64,000 bases of DNA, from contig JAGPUQ010000008.1 of the NCBI GenBank assembly GCA_018069525.1, positions 124,001 through 188,000 of the forward strand. The letters are read 5' to 3'. Positions 17,460-26,593 of the stretch are shown piece after piece (position 1 is the stretch's first letter; every line of letters starts with the position of its first letter). The notes beneath the pieces were generated by a model that worked only from the letters and a program-made list of their open reading frames with translations, did not search any database and had not been told where the DNA came from. The translations under genes and the position numbers were made by a program. The DNA comes from Porticoccaceae bacterium. GTDB lineage: Bacteria; Pseudomonadota; Gammaproteobacteria; Pseudomonadales; Porticoccaceae.

Positions 17460-17927
17460 TTATTCCTCTCTACCCTTAAGCATTCGCAGTGGGTTGTATG
17501 TCAGTACTATTTCGCCATCCTGGTTGACGACTTTATTAAACGTGCGCACCAGTCCCCGGTTACCCTCCCTGGTTTGGCGAACCTCCACCACTTCCAGTTC
17601 CACATGAATGGTGTCGCCAGCAAAGCAGGGTCGCTTCATATCCAGTTCCATATTCAAAAAGGCCATGCCGGTGCCCTGCATCGTCGGCAGTAACAAACCT
17701 TCGGCAAAACCGTAGACCAAGGCACCCGGCGCAAAAGGTCTTTTGATCACCGACTTTTGCTGTAGAAACTCCCGGTCGGTAAACACCACCTCGTGCAAGC
17801 CGGTGAGGTTCACGAAGGTGCAGATGTCGGCTTCCAGCATAGTGCGTCCCCAGGACCGGTATTGATCGCCCACGGTTAAATCCTGCCAGTAAAAACCTGC
17901 GCCGAGTTGTTTCATTGTTGTCGTCAT
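17460..17927 (-). CDS. MaoC family dehydratase-like (hot-dog fold) protein
   Basis: 155 residues from ATG 17927, which has AAGGGG five bases upstream; the open frame further upstream is not supported. It shows MaoC features: YWQDLTVGDQYRSWGRTMLEADICTFVNLTGLHEVVFTD at the N-terminus, then FAPGALVYGFAEGL and a C-terminal beta hairpin. The family hydrates or dehydrates enoyl-CoA thioesters; the substrate is unknown. Divergent from proA. Confidence 0.85.
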   Translation of the reverse strand: MTTTMKQLGAGFYWQDLTVGDQYRSWGRTMLEADICTFVNLTGLHEVVFTDREFLQQKSVIKRPFAPGALVYGFAEGLLLPTMQGTGMAFLNMELDMKRPCFAGDTIHVELEVVEVRQTREGNRGLVRTFNKVVNQDGEIVLTYNPLRMLKGREE

Positions 17928-18053
17928 TGCTGCCCCTTGTATCGATCTCTGTGTTTCGCGTAAGAAAGAGTGTGAATCCAGGTCGAAGTATGGCGCTAAG
18001 CCCTGCGACTCGTCCATAAGCGCGCTATAATTCCCGCCACTTAATATAAATGG

Positions 18054-19334
18054 ATGACTACGATGGATGTCGTGTCCTATATGCAGGATGTCGGGCAGCG
18101 TGCACGCGCCGCTTCTCGCTTGATTTCCCGTGCCGATACCGGTACCAAAAATGCCGCCTTGCGAGCGATTGCCGAGGTGCTGGACGCTTCCCGAGAGGCA
18201 CTTGCGGCGGCCAATCAAAAAGATATGGCCCAAGGTCGCGATAACGGTTTAGACGCTGCACTACTCGATCGCCTTGAGCTTACGCCCGCGGGTATCGATG
18301 GCATGATCGAAGGGCTGCACCAGGTCGCGGCGCTGCCCGATCCAGTGGGCGAGGTCAGCGATATGAATTATCGGCCCAGCGGCATCCAGGTAGGCAAAAT
18401 GCGCGTGCCTTTGGGCGTGGTAGGTATCATTTACGAGTCCCGGCCCAATGTCACCGTGGAAGCCGCCAGTTTGTGCCTAAAGTCTGGCAATGCCACGATA
18501 TTGCGTGGCGGTAGCGAGGCCATTGATTCCAACCAGGCTATTGCGCGCTGCATCGAGGCCGGCCTGGCGGCGTCCGGTTTACCCAGCGATGTAGTGCAGG
18601 TTATTACCACTACGGATCGCGCTGCCGTGGGCGAGCTGATTACCATGCCCGATTATGTCGATGTCATCGTGCCCCGCGGTGGCAAGGGTTTAATCGAGCG
18701 TATTAGTCGCGATGCTCGGGTGCCAGTGATCAAGCATCTGGACGGGGTATGTCATGTTTATATCGACGACAAAGCCGATCTGGAGAAAGCCTTCGCCATT
18801 GCTGTTAACGCGAAAACTCATCGCTATGGCGTGTGCAACGCTATGGAAACCTTACTGGTGGCAGAGTCTATCGCCGAGGATATACTGCCGCGTCTGGTAG
18901 CGGCTTACGTGGAGCTCGGCGTTGAATTGCGCGGCTGTGAGGCCACGCGCAAACTGCTAGATACCATCTCCGGTAATCCGGTCGCTGTGGCCAACGAAGA
19001 CGATTGGTACGCGGAATATCTGGCGCCGATACTGGCGATTCGGGTGGTTGCCGATATGGATGCCGCCATGGATCACATCAACACCTATAGCTCCCAGCAC
19101 ACCGAAGCCATTGTCACCGAGGATTACACTCGCGGACGTCGCTTTCTTAACGAGGTGGACTCCAGCTCGGTGATGATCAACGCCTCCACGCGCTTTGCCG
19201 ACGGCTTTGAATACGGTCTGGGTGCGGAGATCGGTATTTCTACCGATAAAATTCACGCCCGCGGCCCGGTGGGCCTGGAAGGCCTTACCAGCCAGAAATA
19301 CATTGTGCTCGGCGATGGGCACATTCGTGTTTAG
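18054..19334 (+). CDS. proA: Gamma-glutamyl phosphate reductase ProA
   Basis: Second enzyme of proline synthesis: NADPH-dependent reduction of gamma-glutamyl phosphate to glutamate semialdehyde. 426 residues, family length. It carries [43 protein letters not shown] and the catalytic-cysteine block [16 protein letters not shown] 18063 is an alternative start. Its TAG stop lies inside the first unit of a 15-bp repeat array that fills the gap to nadD. Confidence 0.97.
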   Translation: MTTMDVVSYMQDVGQRARAASRLISRADTGTKNAALRAIAEVLDASREALAAANQKDMAQGRDNGLDAALLDRLELTPAGIDGMIEGLHQVAALPDPVGEVSDMNYRPSGIQVGKMRVPLGVVGIIYESRPNVTVEAASLCLKSGNATILRGGSEAIDSNQAIARCIEAGLAASGLPSDVVQVITTTDRAAVGELITMPDYVDVIVPRGGKGLIERISRDARVPVIKHLDGVCHVYIDDKADLEKAFAIAVNAKTHRYGVCNAMETLLVAESIAEDILPRLVAAYVELGVELRGCEATRKLLDTISGNPVAVANEDDWYAEYLAPILAIRVVADMDAAMDHINTYSSQHTEAIVTEDYTRGRRFLNEVDSSSVMINASTRFADGFEYGLGAEIGISTDKIHARGPVGLEGLTSQKYIVLGDGHIRV

Positions 19335-19385
19335 AGCGGGCGTGTTTAAAGCAGGCGTGTCTAGAGCTGGTGAGTACAGATCTGG
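19326..19385 (+). repeat. 15-bp tandem array beginning at the proA stop codon
   Basis: Four degenerate 15-bp units, first CGTGTTTAGAGCGGG, then CGTGTTTAAAGCAGG, CGTGTCTAGAGCTGG and TGAGTACAGATCTGG. The proA stop TAG is bases 7-9 of unit 1, and TAA/TAG recurs at that position in units 2 and 3. The array fills almost the whole proA-nadD gap. Confidence 0.85.
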
Positions 19386-19400
19386 CATGAGTATCGTGCA

Positions 19401-20054
19401 TTGACTCAAGCCCTGTTAAAAACCATTGGCATTTTTGGTGGCACCTTTGATCCCGTTCATATCGGGCATCTGCGCACGGCATTAGAGCTGCGCCAGTTGC
19501 TGGAGCTGGACGAGATGCGCTTATTGCCTAACGCCCAACCACCCCACCGGGACCAGCCCGGCGTCAGCGCAGAACACCGTTTAGCCATGCTGCACCTTGC
19601 GGTGGAAGATGAGCCCGGTCTGGCGGTGGACGACCGCGAATTACGTCGCACCGGCCCGTCTTACACGATTGATACTTTGCACGAGGTACGGGCGGAGTTG
19701 GGCGAACAGGTGTCTATTTGTCTGTGCCTGGGCATGGATTCTCTGGTTGCGCTGGCGAGCTGGCGACACTGGCAACAACTCAGTGAACTAGCCCATATTG
19801 TGGTGGCGGCGCGACCCGGCTGGCACTTGCCGGTGTCCGGTGAGGTCGCCGATTGGTTGGCGGATAAGGTGGTTACCGATCCGGTCGCGCTAAAAACTCG
19901 TACCGCGGGCCGGGTGTTCGTCGAAGAACTCACCTTACTGCCGGTGTCGGCAAGTCGAATTCGAGAGGATTTACTTGCCGGGCGCTCCGTGCGCTATCTC
20001 ACGCCAGAGCGGGTGGTTCACTACATTGACAGCAATAAACTTTATGTTGAATAA
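19401..20054 (+). CDS. nadD: Nicotinate-nucleotide adenylyltransferase NadD
   Basis: Makes deamido-NAD from nicotinate mononucleotide and ATP in NAD synthesis. 217 residues with the nucleotidyltransferase signature GGTFDPVHIGHLR and the second motif SASRIREDLLAGRSVRYLTPERVVHYI. The only plausible start in frame is TTG 19401, without an obvious ribosome site; the 15-bp array occupies the expected leader. Followed by rsfS and rlmH, a conserved gammaproteobacterial order. Confidence 0.96.
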   Translation: MTQALLKTIGIFGGTFDPVHIGHLRTALELRQLLELDEMRLLPNAQPPHRDQPGVSAEHRLAMLHLAVEDEPGLAVDDRELRRTGPSYTIDTLHEVRAELGEQVSICLCLGMDSLVALASWRHWQQLSELAHIVVAARPGWHLPVSGEVADWLADKVVTDPVALKTRTAGRVFVEELTLLPVSASRIREDLLAGRSVRYLTPERVVHYIDSNKLYVE

Positions 20055-20116
20055 AACCGAGCGCGTGTGCGTTCCCTACGTCATCCAATGCAAGCCCTCA
20101 GGAGGGAATATCGGCA

Positions 20117-20542
20117 ATGTCCGAAACTAATCTCAAAACTTTAATTATCGATGCTCTTGAAGACGTCAAAGGTCAGGACATTGTCTGTCTCGATGTCAGC
20201 GGCCTGAGCGACGTGATGGATTTTATGGTGGTTGCCGGTGGCGGTTCTTCTACGCAGGTCAAAGCCCTGGCTAATAATGTGATCGAAAAATGCAAGCACG
20301 CGGGCTTCCAGCCTTTGGGTGTCGAGGGTATGGATACCGGGGAGTGGGTGTTGGTCGATGTCGGTGACATCGTGGTACACATTATGGTGTCCGCCGCGCG
20401 CAGCTTTTACGAACTGGAAAAACTCTGGTCGATGCGCCCGGAAGATATGAAAAAATCCAAAGAGGCGTTTTTTGCGGACGAGACGCTTCGTTCCGAAGAT
20501 GAGACGCGCTCTCAAGGCACGCCAAGCTCCGAACAGGACTGA
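20117..20542 (+). CDS. rsfS: Ribosomal silencing factor RsfS
   Basis: Binds ribosomal protein L14 and prevents joining of the subunits. The core is DALEDVKGQDIVCLDVSGLSDVMDFMVVAGG-type sequence followed by GVEGMDTGEWVLVDVGDIVVHIM and YELEKLWS. 141 residues, with a charged C-terminal tail longer than the core needs. AGGAGGG precedes ATG 20117. Ends 5 bp before rlmH. Confidence 0.96.
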   Translation: MSETNLKTLIIDALEDVKGQDIVCLDVSGLSDVMDFMVVAGGGSSTQVKALANNVIEKCKHAGFQPLGVEGMDTGEWVLVDVGDIVVHIMVSAARSFYELEKLWSMRPEDMKKSKEAFFADETLRSEDETRSQGTPSSEQD

Positions 20543-20547
20543 ACCCA

Positions 20548-21015
20548 GTGCGCATACGGGTAATCGCCGTAGGCGGCAAAATGCCGGACTGGGTAAGTAC
20601 TCCTGTTAAGGAATATAGTCGGCGTTTACCTCGAGAGCTAGCCCTGGAGTGGATCGAAGTCCCTCTAGGCAAACGCCATAAAGGTAGCGGTTCGGCTCAG
20701 GCCATCGCCGAAGAAAGCAAAGCCTTGCTGCGGGCAGTGTCGGAGCGCGATACAGTGGTTGCCCTCGACGTTCGCGGCAAAGCCTGGACCACCGAGCAAC
20801 TGGCTGGAGAACTTGCCGACTGGCAGGCTTCCGGTGATCACTACAGTATTCTGATTGGTGGGCCGGACGGACTTAGCGATGATTGTTATCAGCGCGCACG
20901 CCTGCGCTGGTCGTTGTCACCACTGACCTTGCCGCATCCCCTGGTGCGTGTACTGTTGGCCGAACAGTTGTACCGGGCCTGGTCGATTAATGCGGGGCAT
21001 CCGTACCATAAATAG
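20548..21015 (+). CDS. rlmH: 23S rRNA pseudouridine-1915 N3-methyltransferase RlmH
   Basis: SPOUT-class methyltransferase acting on 23S rRNA of the assembled ribosome. 155 residues, family length, with IRVIAVGGKMPDWV at the N-terminus, the knot motif ILIGGPDGLSDDC and the C-terminal RVLLAEQLYRAWSINAGHPYHK. GTG start at 20548, 5 bp after rsfS. The TAG stop is within the first unit of a 15-bp array. Confidence 0.97.
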   Translation: MRIRVIAVGGKMPDWVSTPVKEYSRRLPRELALEWIEVPLGKRHKGSGSAQAIAEESKALLRAVSERDTVVALDVRGKAWTTEQLAGELADWQASGDHYSILIGGPDGLSDDCYQRARLRWSLSPLTLPHPLVRVLLAEQLYRAWSINAGHPYHK

Positions 21016-21108
21016 AACAGCCATAAGTAGGAAAGTCATAAATAAAGAAGTCATAAGTAGGGATATAAAGAGAGTAGCCACAAATAAAAAAACCACAAAT
21101 AAAATTTA
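21007..21108 (+). repeat. 15-bp tandem array beginning at the rlmH stop codon
   Basis: Units CATAAATAGAACAGC, CATAAGTAGGAAAGT, CATAAATAAAGAAGT and CATAAGTAGGGATAT, a 12-bp imperfect unit, then CACAAATAAAAAAAC and a partial unit. Unit 1 contains the last codons of rlmH (His-Lys-stop). A TAG or TAA is kept at the same position in nearly every unit. The array is A-rich and fills most of the rlmH-mrdA gap. Confidence 0.88.
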
Positions 21109-21167
21109 GCTTAGTAAGAATAAATCATACAAACAAACAATACGTGCGGGCTGGGTAAACGACTGTA

Positions 21168-23060
21168 ATGATGGATCACAGCGGATTCAAAAATCATCAA
21201 AACGAACACCTGATTTACGCCGGGCGGGCGGGATTTGCTGTGTTGATTTTGGTGATTGTGGTTGGCGTACTAGTGTGGCGCTATCACGACCTGCAAGTTA
21301 ATCGCTATCAAGATTTCGTTACACTCTCCGATCAAAACCGTATTCACGCGCGCGCAGTGCCACCGCCAAGGGGCCTGATTTTTGATCGCAACGGAGTGTT
21401 ACTGGCCGACAATTACCCGGGTTTTATTCTCTCCGTAGTGGTGGAGCGTGCAGTAGACCGGGAAGCATTAATTAATGAATTGCGCGCACTGCTCGATATT
21501 AGTGATGACGATATTGAACGCTTTAACAAACTGCTTGCGCGTCGCCGTCCCTACGAATCGGTACCTCTGCGTATCAATCTTACGGAAGAAGAGCGCAGCG
21601 TTCTCGCGGTCAACGAATACCGTTTGCAGGGCGTGGAAATTTCCGCTCAGCTGGTGCGCAACTACCCGAAAAAAGACTACCTTGCTCACGTGCTGGGCTA
21701 CGTCGGCCGCATCAACGAACAGGAACTTAAAAAACTCGATCCCATCGCCTATAGCGGCACGCACTTAATTGGCAAAACCGGTCTGGAAAAATACTACGAA
21801 GCCGACCTGCACGGCGAAGTGGGTTACGAATACGTCGAGACCAACGCCCGGGGCCGGGTGATGCGGATTCTCGATCGGGTGGAGCCGAAGCGGGGCAAGG
21901 ACGTCTACCTTCATCTCGACCATCGTCTACAGGACCTGGCCTACCAATTGTTGGAGGGAGAGCGCGGCGCGGTCGTGGCTATCGAGGTTGCCACCGGCGG
22001 CGTATTGGCGATGGCGAGTGCGCCGTCTTACGACCCCAACCCCTTTGTTACCGGTATTTCGACGAAAGCCTACCAGGCCTTGATCAACTCGGCCGAACGT
22101 CCCTTGTTTGATCGCGCCCTGCGGGGTCAGTATCCCCCCGGCTCCACGGTGAAACCGGTGTACGGAATTGCCGCGCTCGACAGCGGAATCGCCTCCGCCA
22201 GCTATGCAGTGCGCGATCCGGGATTTTTCCAGTTAGAAAATGAGCCCCGTAAATACCGTGACTGGAAGCGCGGCGGTCACGGCAAAGCGATTAATCTTTA
22301 CGACGCCATTGTGCAATCTTGCGACGTCTACTTTTACACGGTCGGTGTCAATATGGGCATCGACCGATTGTCCAAATACGGCAAAGCGTTTGGCTTTGGC
22401 GCCGATACCGGCATTGATTTGCCCGCGGAGGCCTCCGGTATTATGCCCAGCCGCGACTGGAAACGGGGATCGCGGGGGATTATCTGGTATCCCGGTGATA
22501 CCGTTAATACCAGTATTGGCCAGGGCTTTATGAATGCGACGCCCCTGCAACTGGCGGTAGTGGCAAGCCGCCTGGCTTCCCGAGGCGAAGTACGTGCCCC
22601 GAAGCTGGTGCAAAAAATTGGCGGTGACCTAATTCCCAATCCATTGACCGACGTGATGAATATTGACAGTCGTCACTGGGACCATGTCCTGGGTGCCATG
22701 GCTGGAGTAGTGACCGATCAGCGCGGCACCGCGCGCCGTGCGCTGGCTGCGATTAAATACCCGATGGCGGGCAAAACCGGTACCGCTCAGGTGGTGGGTA
22801 TCAAGCAGGATGAACGTTACGATGCGTCTAAAATGGCTAAATTGCAGCTGGACCACGCGTTGTTTATCGCCTTTGCTCCCCTGGATAACCCGCGTATCGC
22901 GGTGGGGGTGATCGTTGAGAACGGCGAGCACGGCAGTTCGACCGCCGCCCCGGTAGCGGGTCAAATCGTCGATGCCTATATGAAATTTTATCCACATCAG
23001 GTGACACCCCTGGAGGCCGACGTGGTTGCAGTGGACAGTGCGGGAAGCGATTTTGAGTAA
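21168..23060 (+). CDS. mrdA: Penicillin-binding protein 2 (elongasome transpeptidase)
   Basis: Class B PBP of the rod complex; cross-links new peptidoglycan during side-wall growth. 630 residues: N-terminal membrane anchor (about 19-38), PBP dimerisation domain, transpeptidase domain with SxxK at S326 (PPGSTVKP), SCD in VQSCDVYFYTVG, and KTGT at about 536. Overlaps rodA by 8 bp. Confidence 0.97.
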   Translation: MMDHSGFKNHQNEHLIYAGRAGFAVLILVIVVGVLVWRYHDLQVNRYQDFVTLSDQNRIHARAVPPPRGLIFDRNGVLLADNYPGFILSVVVERAVDREALINELRALLDISDDDIERFNKLLARRRPYESVPLRINLTEEERSVLAVNEYRLQGVEISAQLVRNYPKKDYLAHVLGYVGRINEQELKKLDPIAYSGTHLIGKTGLEKYYEADLHGEVGYEYVETNARGRVMRILDRVEPKRGKDVYLHLDHRLQDLAYQLLEGERGAVVAIEVATGGVLAMASAPSYDPNPFVTGISTKAYQALINSAERPLFDRALRGQYPPGSTVKPVYGIAALDSGIASASYAVRDPGFFQLENEPRKYRDWKRGGHGKAINLYDAIVQSCDVYFYTVGVNMGIDRLSKYGKAFGFGADTGIDLPAEASGIMPSRDWKRGSRGIIWYPGDTVNTSIGQGFMNATPLQLAVVASRLASRGEVRAPKLVQKIGGDLIPNPLTDVMNIDSRHWDHVLGAMAGVVTDQRGTARRALAAIKYPMAGKTGTAQVVGIKQDERYDASKMAKLQLDHALFIAFAPLDNPRIAVGVIVENGEHGSSTAAPVAGQIVDAYMKFYPHQVTPLEADVVAVDSAGSDFE

Positions 23061-24195
23061 TACCAAATTTGACCGTCATTTCAAGGAACACGGGGCCGCC
23101 GTTTACGGCCGGCGCAGTCATTGGCGCAGTCTTCACGTCGATCCGATACTGGTTTTTTTGTTATTGCTGTTGATGGGAGGGGGCCTGGTGGTGCTCTACA
23201 GCGCCAGTGGTAAGGAATTTTTCTATGTGAAGCGACAGATAATTTTTATGGTCGTGGGCCTGGTCGCGATGGCTTTCGTGGCTCAGGTGTCCCCACGCTT
23301 ACTGGAGCGCTGGGCCTGGCTGCCTTATCTTGGCGGCATTGCCCTGTTGATAGCCGTGCCCTTGATCGGTGTCGGTGCCAAGGGCGCTCAGCGCTGGATT
23401 GATCTCGGCGCATTTCGCTTTCAGCCCTCAGAATTAATGAAAATTGCGGTGCCGCTGTTGTTGTCGAGTTATCTGGGCAGCAAAATTCTACCGCCGCGCT
23501 TTATACATTTGCTGGTTGCTGCCGTGGTGTTGGCAATTCCGGCAGCGTTAGTGGCATTGCAGCCGGATTTGGGCACCGCCATTCTGCTTGTGACCTCGGG
23601 CGTGTTTGTGGTGTTTCTCGCAGGCATTAAGAAAATCTATCTCGTCGTGGCTGCGGTGGGCGCAATGGCGGCAGCCCCGGCGATGTGGTTCTTTGTGCTG
23701 CACGACTACCAAAAAGCCCGCATCCTGACCTTGCTTGACCCCCAATCCGATAAGCTGGGGGCGGGCTGGAATATCATTCAATCCACCACGGCTATTGGCT
23801 CTGGAGGCCTCACCGGGAAGGGCTGGTTACAGGGCACGCAGTCTCACCTTGAGTTTTTACCGGAAAGCCACACCGATTTTATTATCGCCGTGCTCTCGGA
23901 AGAGTTCGGTTTGACCGGCGTCTTGATACTGCTGGGACTGTATTTGTTGATCATCTTACGCGGGCTGATTCTCAGCCTGGGTGCGCCCACCATGTTTGGG
24001 CGATTATTAGCGGGGAGTATAACGCTGACTTTCTTTGTCTATATTTTCGTTAACATGGGCATGGTGTCGGGTTTGCTGCCCGTAGTGGGCGTTCCGCTAC
24101 CCATGGTGAGCTATGGGGGCACGTCAATTGTGACCTTGTTACTGGGTTTTGGTTTATTGATGTCGGTCGGTTCTGGGAGGAATCAAATTGGGTAA
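23053..24195 (+). CDS. rodA: Peptidoglycan glycosyltransferase RodA (SEDS family)
   Basis: Polymerises lipid II in partnership with PBP2. About 380 residues with ten hydrophobic segments and SEDS blocks GAQRWIDLGAFRFQPSE, PESHTDFIIAVLSEEFG and LPVVGVPLPMVSYGGTS. TTG 23053, overlapping the mrdA stop by 8 bp and preceded by GGGAAG, gives the usual N-terminus; the frame is open further back to 23026. Confidence 0.96.
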   Translation: MSNTKFDRHFKEHGAAVYGRRSHWRSLHVDPILVFLLLLLMGGGLVVLYSASGKEFFYVKRQIIFMVVGLVAMAFVAQVSPRLLERWAWLPYLGGIALLIAVPLIGVGAKGAQRWIDLGAFRFQPSELMKIAVPLLLSSYLGSKILPPRFIHLLVAAVVLAIPAALVALQPDLGTAILLVTSGVFVVFLAGIKKIYLVVAAVGAMAAAPAMWFFVLHDYQKARILTLLDPQSDKLGAGWNIIQSTTAIGSGGLTGKGWLQGTQSHLEFLPESHTDFIIAVLSEEFGLTGVLILLGLYLLIILRGLILSLGAPTMFGRLLAGSITLTFFVYIFVNMGMVSGLLPVVGVPLPMVSYGGTSIVTLLLGFGLLMSVGSGRNQIG

Positions 24196-24220
24196 GTTCG
24201 ATTGTGTAAATGGAGATTGT

Positions 24221-25333
24221 ATGACTAATATTTTGACGGCCAGGGTTTTGGCGTCTGGGGTTTTTACAGCCAGGGCTTTGCCAGGCTTAGCTCTACGGGG
24301 ATTAGCTCTACGGGGCTTATCTCTACGGGGCTTAGTCCTACAAGGCTTAGCCCTGCTAGGTTTAACGTTGCTAGGTACGACGACAGCGCATGCGCGTAAC
24401 TACGACGACAACCCCGCGACCCAGGCCTTAATCGACAGCATGGTTGCCGAGCATCAATTCGAGCGCCCCGCCCTGGAGAAGTTATTTGCCGAAGCTGAGT
24501 ACAAGCAGTCCATTATCGATGCCATGACTCGGCCGGCGGAGAAGGTCAAAGAGTGGAAGGACTACCGCAAAATATTCGTGACTAAAAAGCGCATTAATCA
24601 GGGAGTGGATTTTTGGCATGACAATCGCGCCACCCTGGAGCGGGCGCAGCGAGACTACGGCGTCGATCCCGCCATCATCGTGGCGATTCTTGGTGTTGAA
24701 ACCTATTACGGCAGATTAACCGGCAGCTACCGCGTCCTCGATGCACTGTCCACATTGGCTTTTGACTACCCCCCACGCAGCACGTTTTTTGCCAAAGAGT
24801 TGAAAGAATTTCTCTTGCTCAGCCGCGAGCAGAACAAAAAGGCTAACGAGCTTACCGGTTCTTATGCGGGAGCCATGGGCTACGGACAGTTTATCCCCAG
24901 CAGTTATCGCGCCTACGCCGTGGACTACACCGGCGACGATTTTGCCGACATTTGGGACAACCCGGTGGACGCCATTGGCAGTGTCGCTAATTATTTTGCT
25001 CGCCACGGCTGGCAGACAGGTCAGGCGGTGGTGGTTCGTGCTCGGGTTGGCAAAGACTATGTCGCCGATCACATCAACGATGTACGTCCTCCCGAATTAA
25101 CGCTGGCGACGTTAAGGGCGCAGGGCTTTACGCCGGTCGGTGAACGGGCTGACGGCAGCTGGGATGACAATACCAAAGCATTTCCACTTAAGCTGGAAGG
25201 CAAGCACGGCGCGGAATTTTGGCTCGCCTTCGACAATTTTTATGTGATTACCCGTTACAACCACAGCCGTCGTTATGCCATGGCGGTGTATCAACTCGCC
25301 GAGGAAATTAGGGCCCAGTTGCCTGAACGATAG
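24221..25333 (+). CDS. mltB: Lytic murein transglycosylase B
   Basis: Exported peptidoglycan lytic transglycosylase of the MltB family. Start ATG 24221 has GGAG five bases upstream; the frame is open to 24188. 370 residues. Catalytic glutamate in VAILGVETYYGRLTG, then GAMGYGQFIPSSYRAYAVD and the MltB end block FDNFYVITRYNHSRRYAMAVYQLAEEI. The export signal is unusual: it is built from pentapeptide repeats (about residues 22-51). The TAG stop starts a 15-bp array shared with the rlpA leader. Confidence 0.94.
   Translation: MTNILTARVLASGVFTARALPGLALRGLALRGLSLRGLVLQGLALLGLTLLGTTTAHARNYDDNPATQALIDSMVAEHQFERPALEKLFAEAEYKQSIIDAMTRPAEKVKEWKDYRKIFVTKKRINQGVDFWHDNRATLERAQRDYGVDPAIIVAILGVETYYGRLTGSYRVLDALSTLAFDYPPRSTFFAKELKEFLLLSREQNKKANELTGSYAGAMGYGQFIPSSYRAYAVDYTGDDFADIWDNPVDAIGSVANYFARHGWQTGQAVVVRARVGKDYVADHINDVRPPELTLATLRAQGFTPVGERADGSWDDNTKAFPLKLEGKHGAEFWLAFDNFYVITRYNHSRRYAMAVYQLAEEIRAQLPER
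24284..24373 (+). repeat. 15-bp tandem repeat forming the MltB signal peptide
   Basis: Six degenerate 15-bp units of the type GGCTTAGCTCTACGG encode LALRG, LALRG, LSLRG, LVLQG, LALLG and LTLLG, ending just before the probable signal cleavage at TTAHA-R. The first units carry arginine every five residues, and hydrophobicity rises toward the cleavage site. No other part of mltB is repetitive. Confidence 0.9.
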
Positions 25334-25457
25334 CCACCTTAACGAGAGCCGCCTGAACGATAACCACCTTAACGATAACCACCTTAACGAGAGCCACTTT
25401 AACTGTAGTTTTCTTGATGATAGCCGCCTTAACTATAATGGTCTGCACTGTAACCGT
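25323..25457 (+). repeat. 15-bp tandem array beginning at the mltB stop codon
   Basis: Nine degenerate 15-bp units, e.g. CTGAACGATAGCCAC, CTTAACGAGAGCCGC, CTGAACGATAACCAC and CTTAACTATAATGGT. The mltB TAG is bases 9-11 of unit 1, and TAG/TAA/GAG recurs at that position. In the rlpA frame the array would read as LNDNH-type pentapeptides, but it precedes the rlpA lipoprotein signal and is probably untranslated leader. Confidence 0.9.
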
Positions 25458-25481
25458 GGGAAGCACAGGTTTGAATACACT

Positions 25482-26498
25482 ATGAGTCGGGTCGGAGGTT
25501 TAGCATGGCGCACAGTTGTGTTGTTAGCGTTGACAGCACTGATGTCATTGACCGCCTGTACCATGGGGGGGAGAGTCTCCACGTCTACATCTACGTCCGC
25601 CTCGACCACGTCTTCAATCCCCGGTGTGGACGGCGCTCCGACCGGCGATGTCGATGTCAGTCGTATCCCCGATGCCGTACCCAAAACAGAATCGGTAACT
25701 CGCGCGGGCAATAAAAATCCCTATTCCGTGTTTGGTAAAACCTATCATTTATTGCCTGCGGGCAGCGCTTATCGGGAGGAGGGTACGGCCTCCTGGTACG
25801 GCACCAAGTTTCATGGACGCAAAACCGCCAACGGCGAAACCTACGATATGTACGGCATGACCGCGGCCCACAAAACCTTACCCATTCCCAGTTATGTAAA
25901 AGTCACCAACCTGGCCAATCAGCGCAGTGTCATCGTGCGGGTGAATGATCGCGGACCTTTCCACGGTAATCGAATTATTGATTTGTCCTACGCCGCCGCC
26001 AAAAAACTGGCCTACGCCGGGCCGGGTACCGCACGGGTGCAAGTGGAAGCCATCGATCCGGGTCGCTATCAAAACAATACCGTTGAGCAGCCGCACATAA
26101 GCAGTGCCTCTCAAACTAGTACTGCGCAAACCAGTCCTTCGCAAATCAGCCCTACGCAAACCAGTACGGTTTTAGCGGCGGTAGTTCCAGCCGCGACAGT
26201 TCTGGCAGAAAGCGCCCCTGAAATAACCGCAACCACAGAGACTTATCGCCTGCCCAGTAATACCTTTTTGCAGATCGGTGCCTTTAGTTCGCTGAAAGCG
26301 GCGGCAACCTTACAGGAGCGAGTGATTGCTCGCACCGCGCCGTCCACGGCGGTTTACGAAGTCGAAAAAGCCGGTGGTCGTTTGTTTAAAGTATTGGTAG
26401 GCCCCTTTAGTAATCACGATGAGCTGCGAAATATTCGCGAGGCACTGATCCAAACCGAGCGTCTTAGTCCCTTCGTGGTGTACGATGCACTTAAATAG
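25482..26498 (+). CDS. rlpA: RlpA septal/rare lipoprotein A, lytic transglycosylase
   Basis: Outer-membrane lipoprotein with the RlpA double-psi barrel and a C-terminal SPOR domain that binds denuded glycan at division sites. Start ATG 25482 gives a lipoprotein signal with lipobox LTAC at about residue 24. Barrel motifs: GTASWYGTKFHGRKTANGE and RVNDRGPFHGNRIIDLSYAAAKKL. A Thr/Ser/Gln linker (26112-26171, pentapeptide-repetitive) joins the SPOR domain (FLQIGAFSSLKAAATLQERV). The frame is open into mltB, but the signal peptide position argues for 25482. Confidence 0.94.
   Translation: MSRVGGLAWRTVVLLALTALMSLTACTMGGRVSTSTSTSASTTSSIPGVDGAPTGDVDVSRIPDAVPKTESVTRAGNKNPYSVFGKTYHLLPAGSAYREEGTASWYGTKFHGRKTANGETYDMYGMTAAHKTLPIPSYVKVTNLANQRSVIVRVNDRGPFHGNRIIDLSYAAAKKLAYAGPGTARVQVEAIDPGRYQNNTVEQPHISSASQTSTAQTSPSQISPTQTSTVLAAVVPAATVLAESAPEITATTETYRLPSNTFLQIGAFSSLKAAATLQERVIARTAPSTAVYEVEKAGGRLFKVLVGPFSNHDELRNIREALIQTERLSPFVVYDALK
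26112..26171 (+). repeat. 15-bp tandem repeat in the RlpA linker
   Basis: Four degenerate units, CAAACTAGTACTGCG, CAAACCAGTCCTTCG, CAAATCAGCCCTACG and CAAACCAGTACGGTT, encode QTSTA, QTSPS, QISPT and QTSTV between the barrel and SPOR domains. Confidence 0.85.
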
Positions 26499-26593
26499 AG
26501 TGTTTTCCACGTTTTACCGGTTTTCTAGTGTCTGTCCATTCAAGAACAGATTCCAAATCAGACCAACATCAGACTCGAAGGACGCAATACCCT

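Noticed and set aside
18000..18233. N-terminal extension of the MaoC protein on the minus strand
   Set aside because: It overlaps the start of proA and lacks homology; ATG 17927 has a good ribosome site and gives the family length.
25275..25481. RlpA N-terminal extension made of LNDNH pentapeptides
   Set aside because: A lipoprotein signal with lipobox LTAC begins at 25482; an extension of 69 residues before it would block export. The repeat contains the mltB stop codon and is better read as leader DNA.
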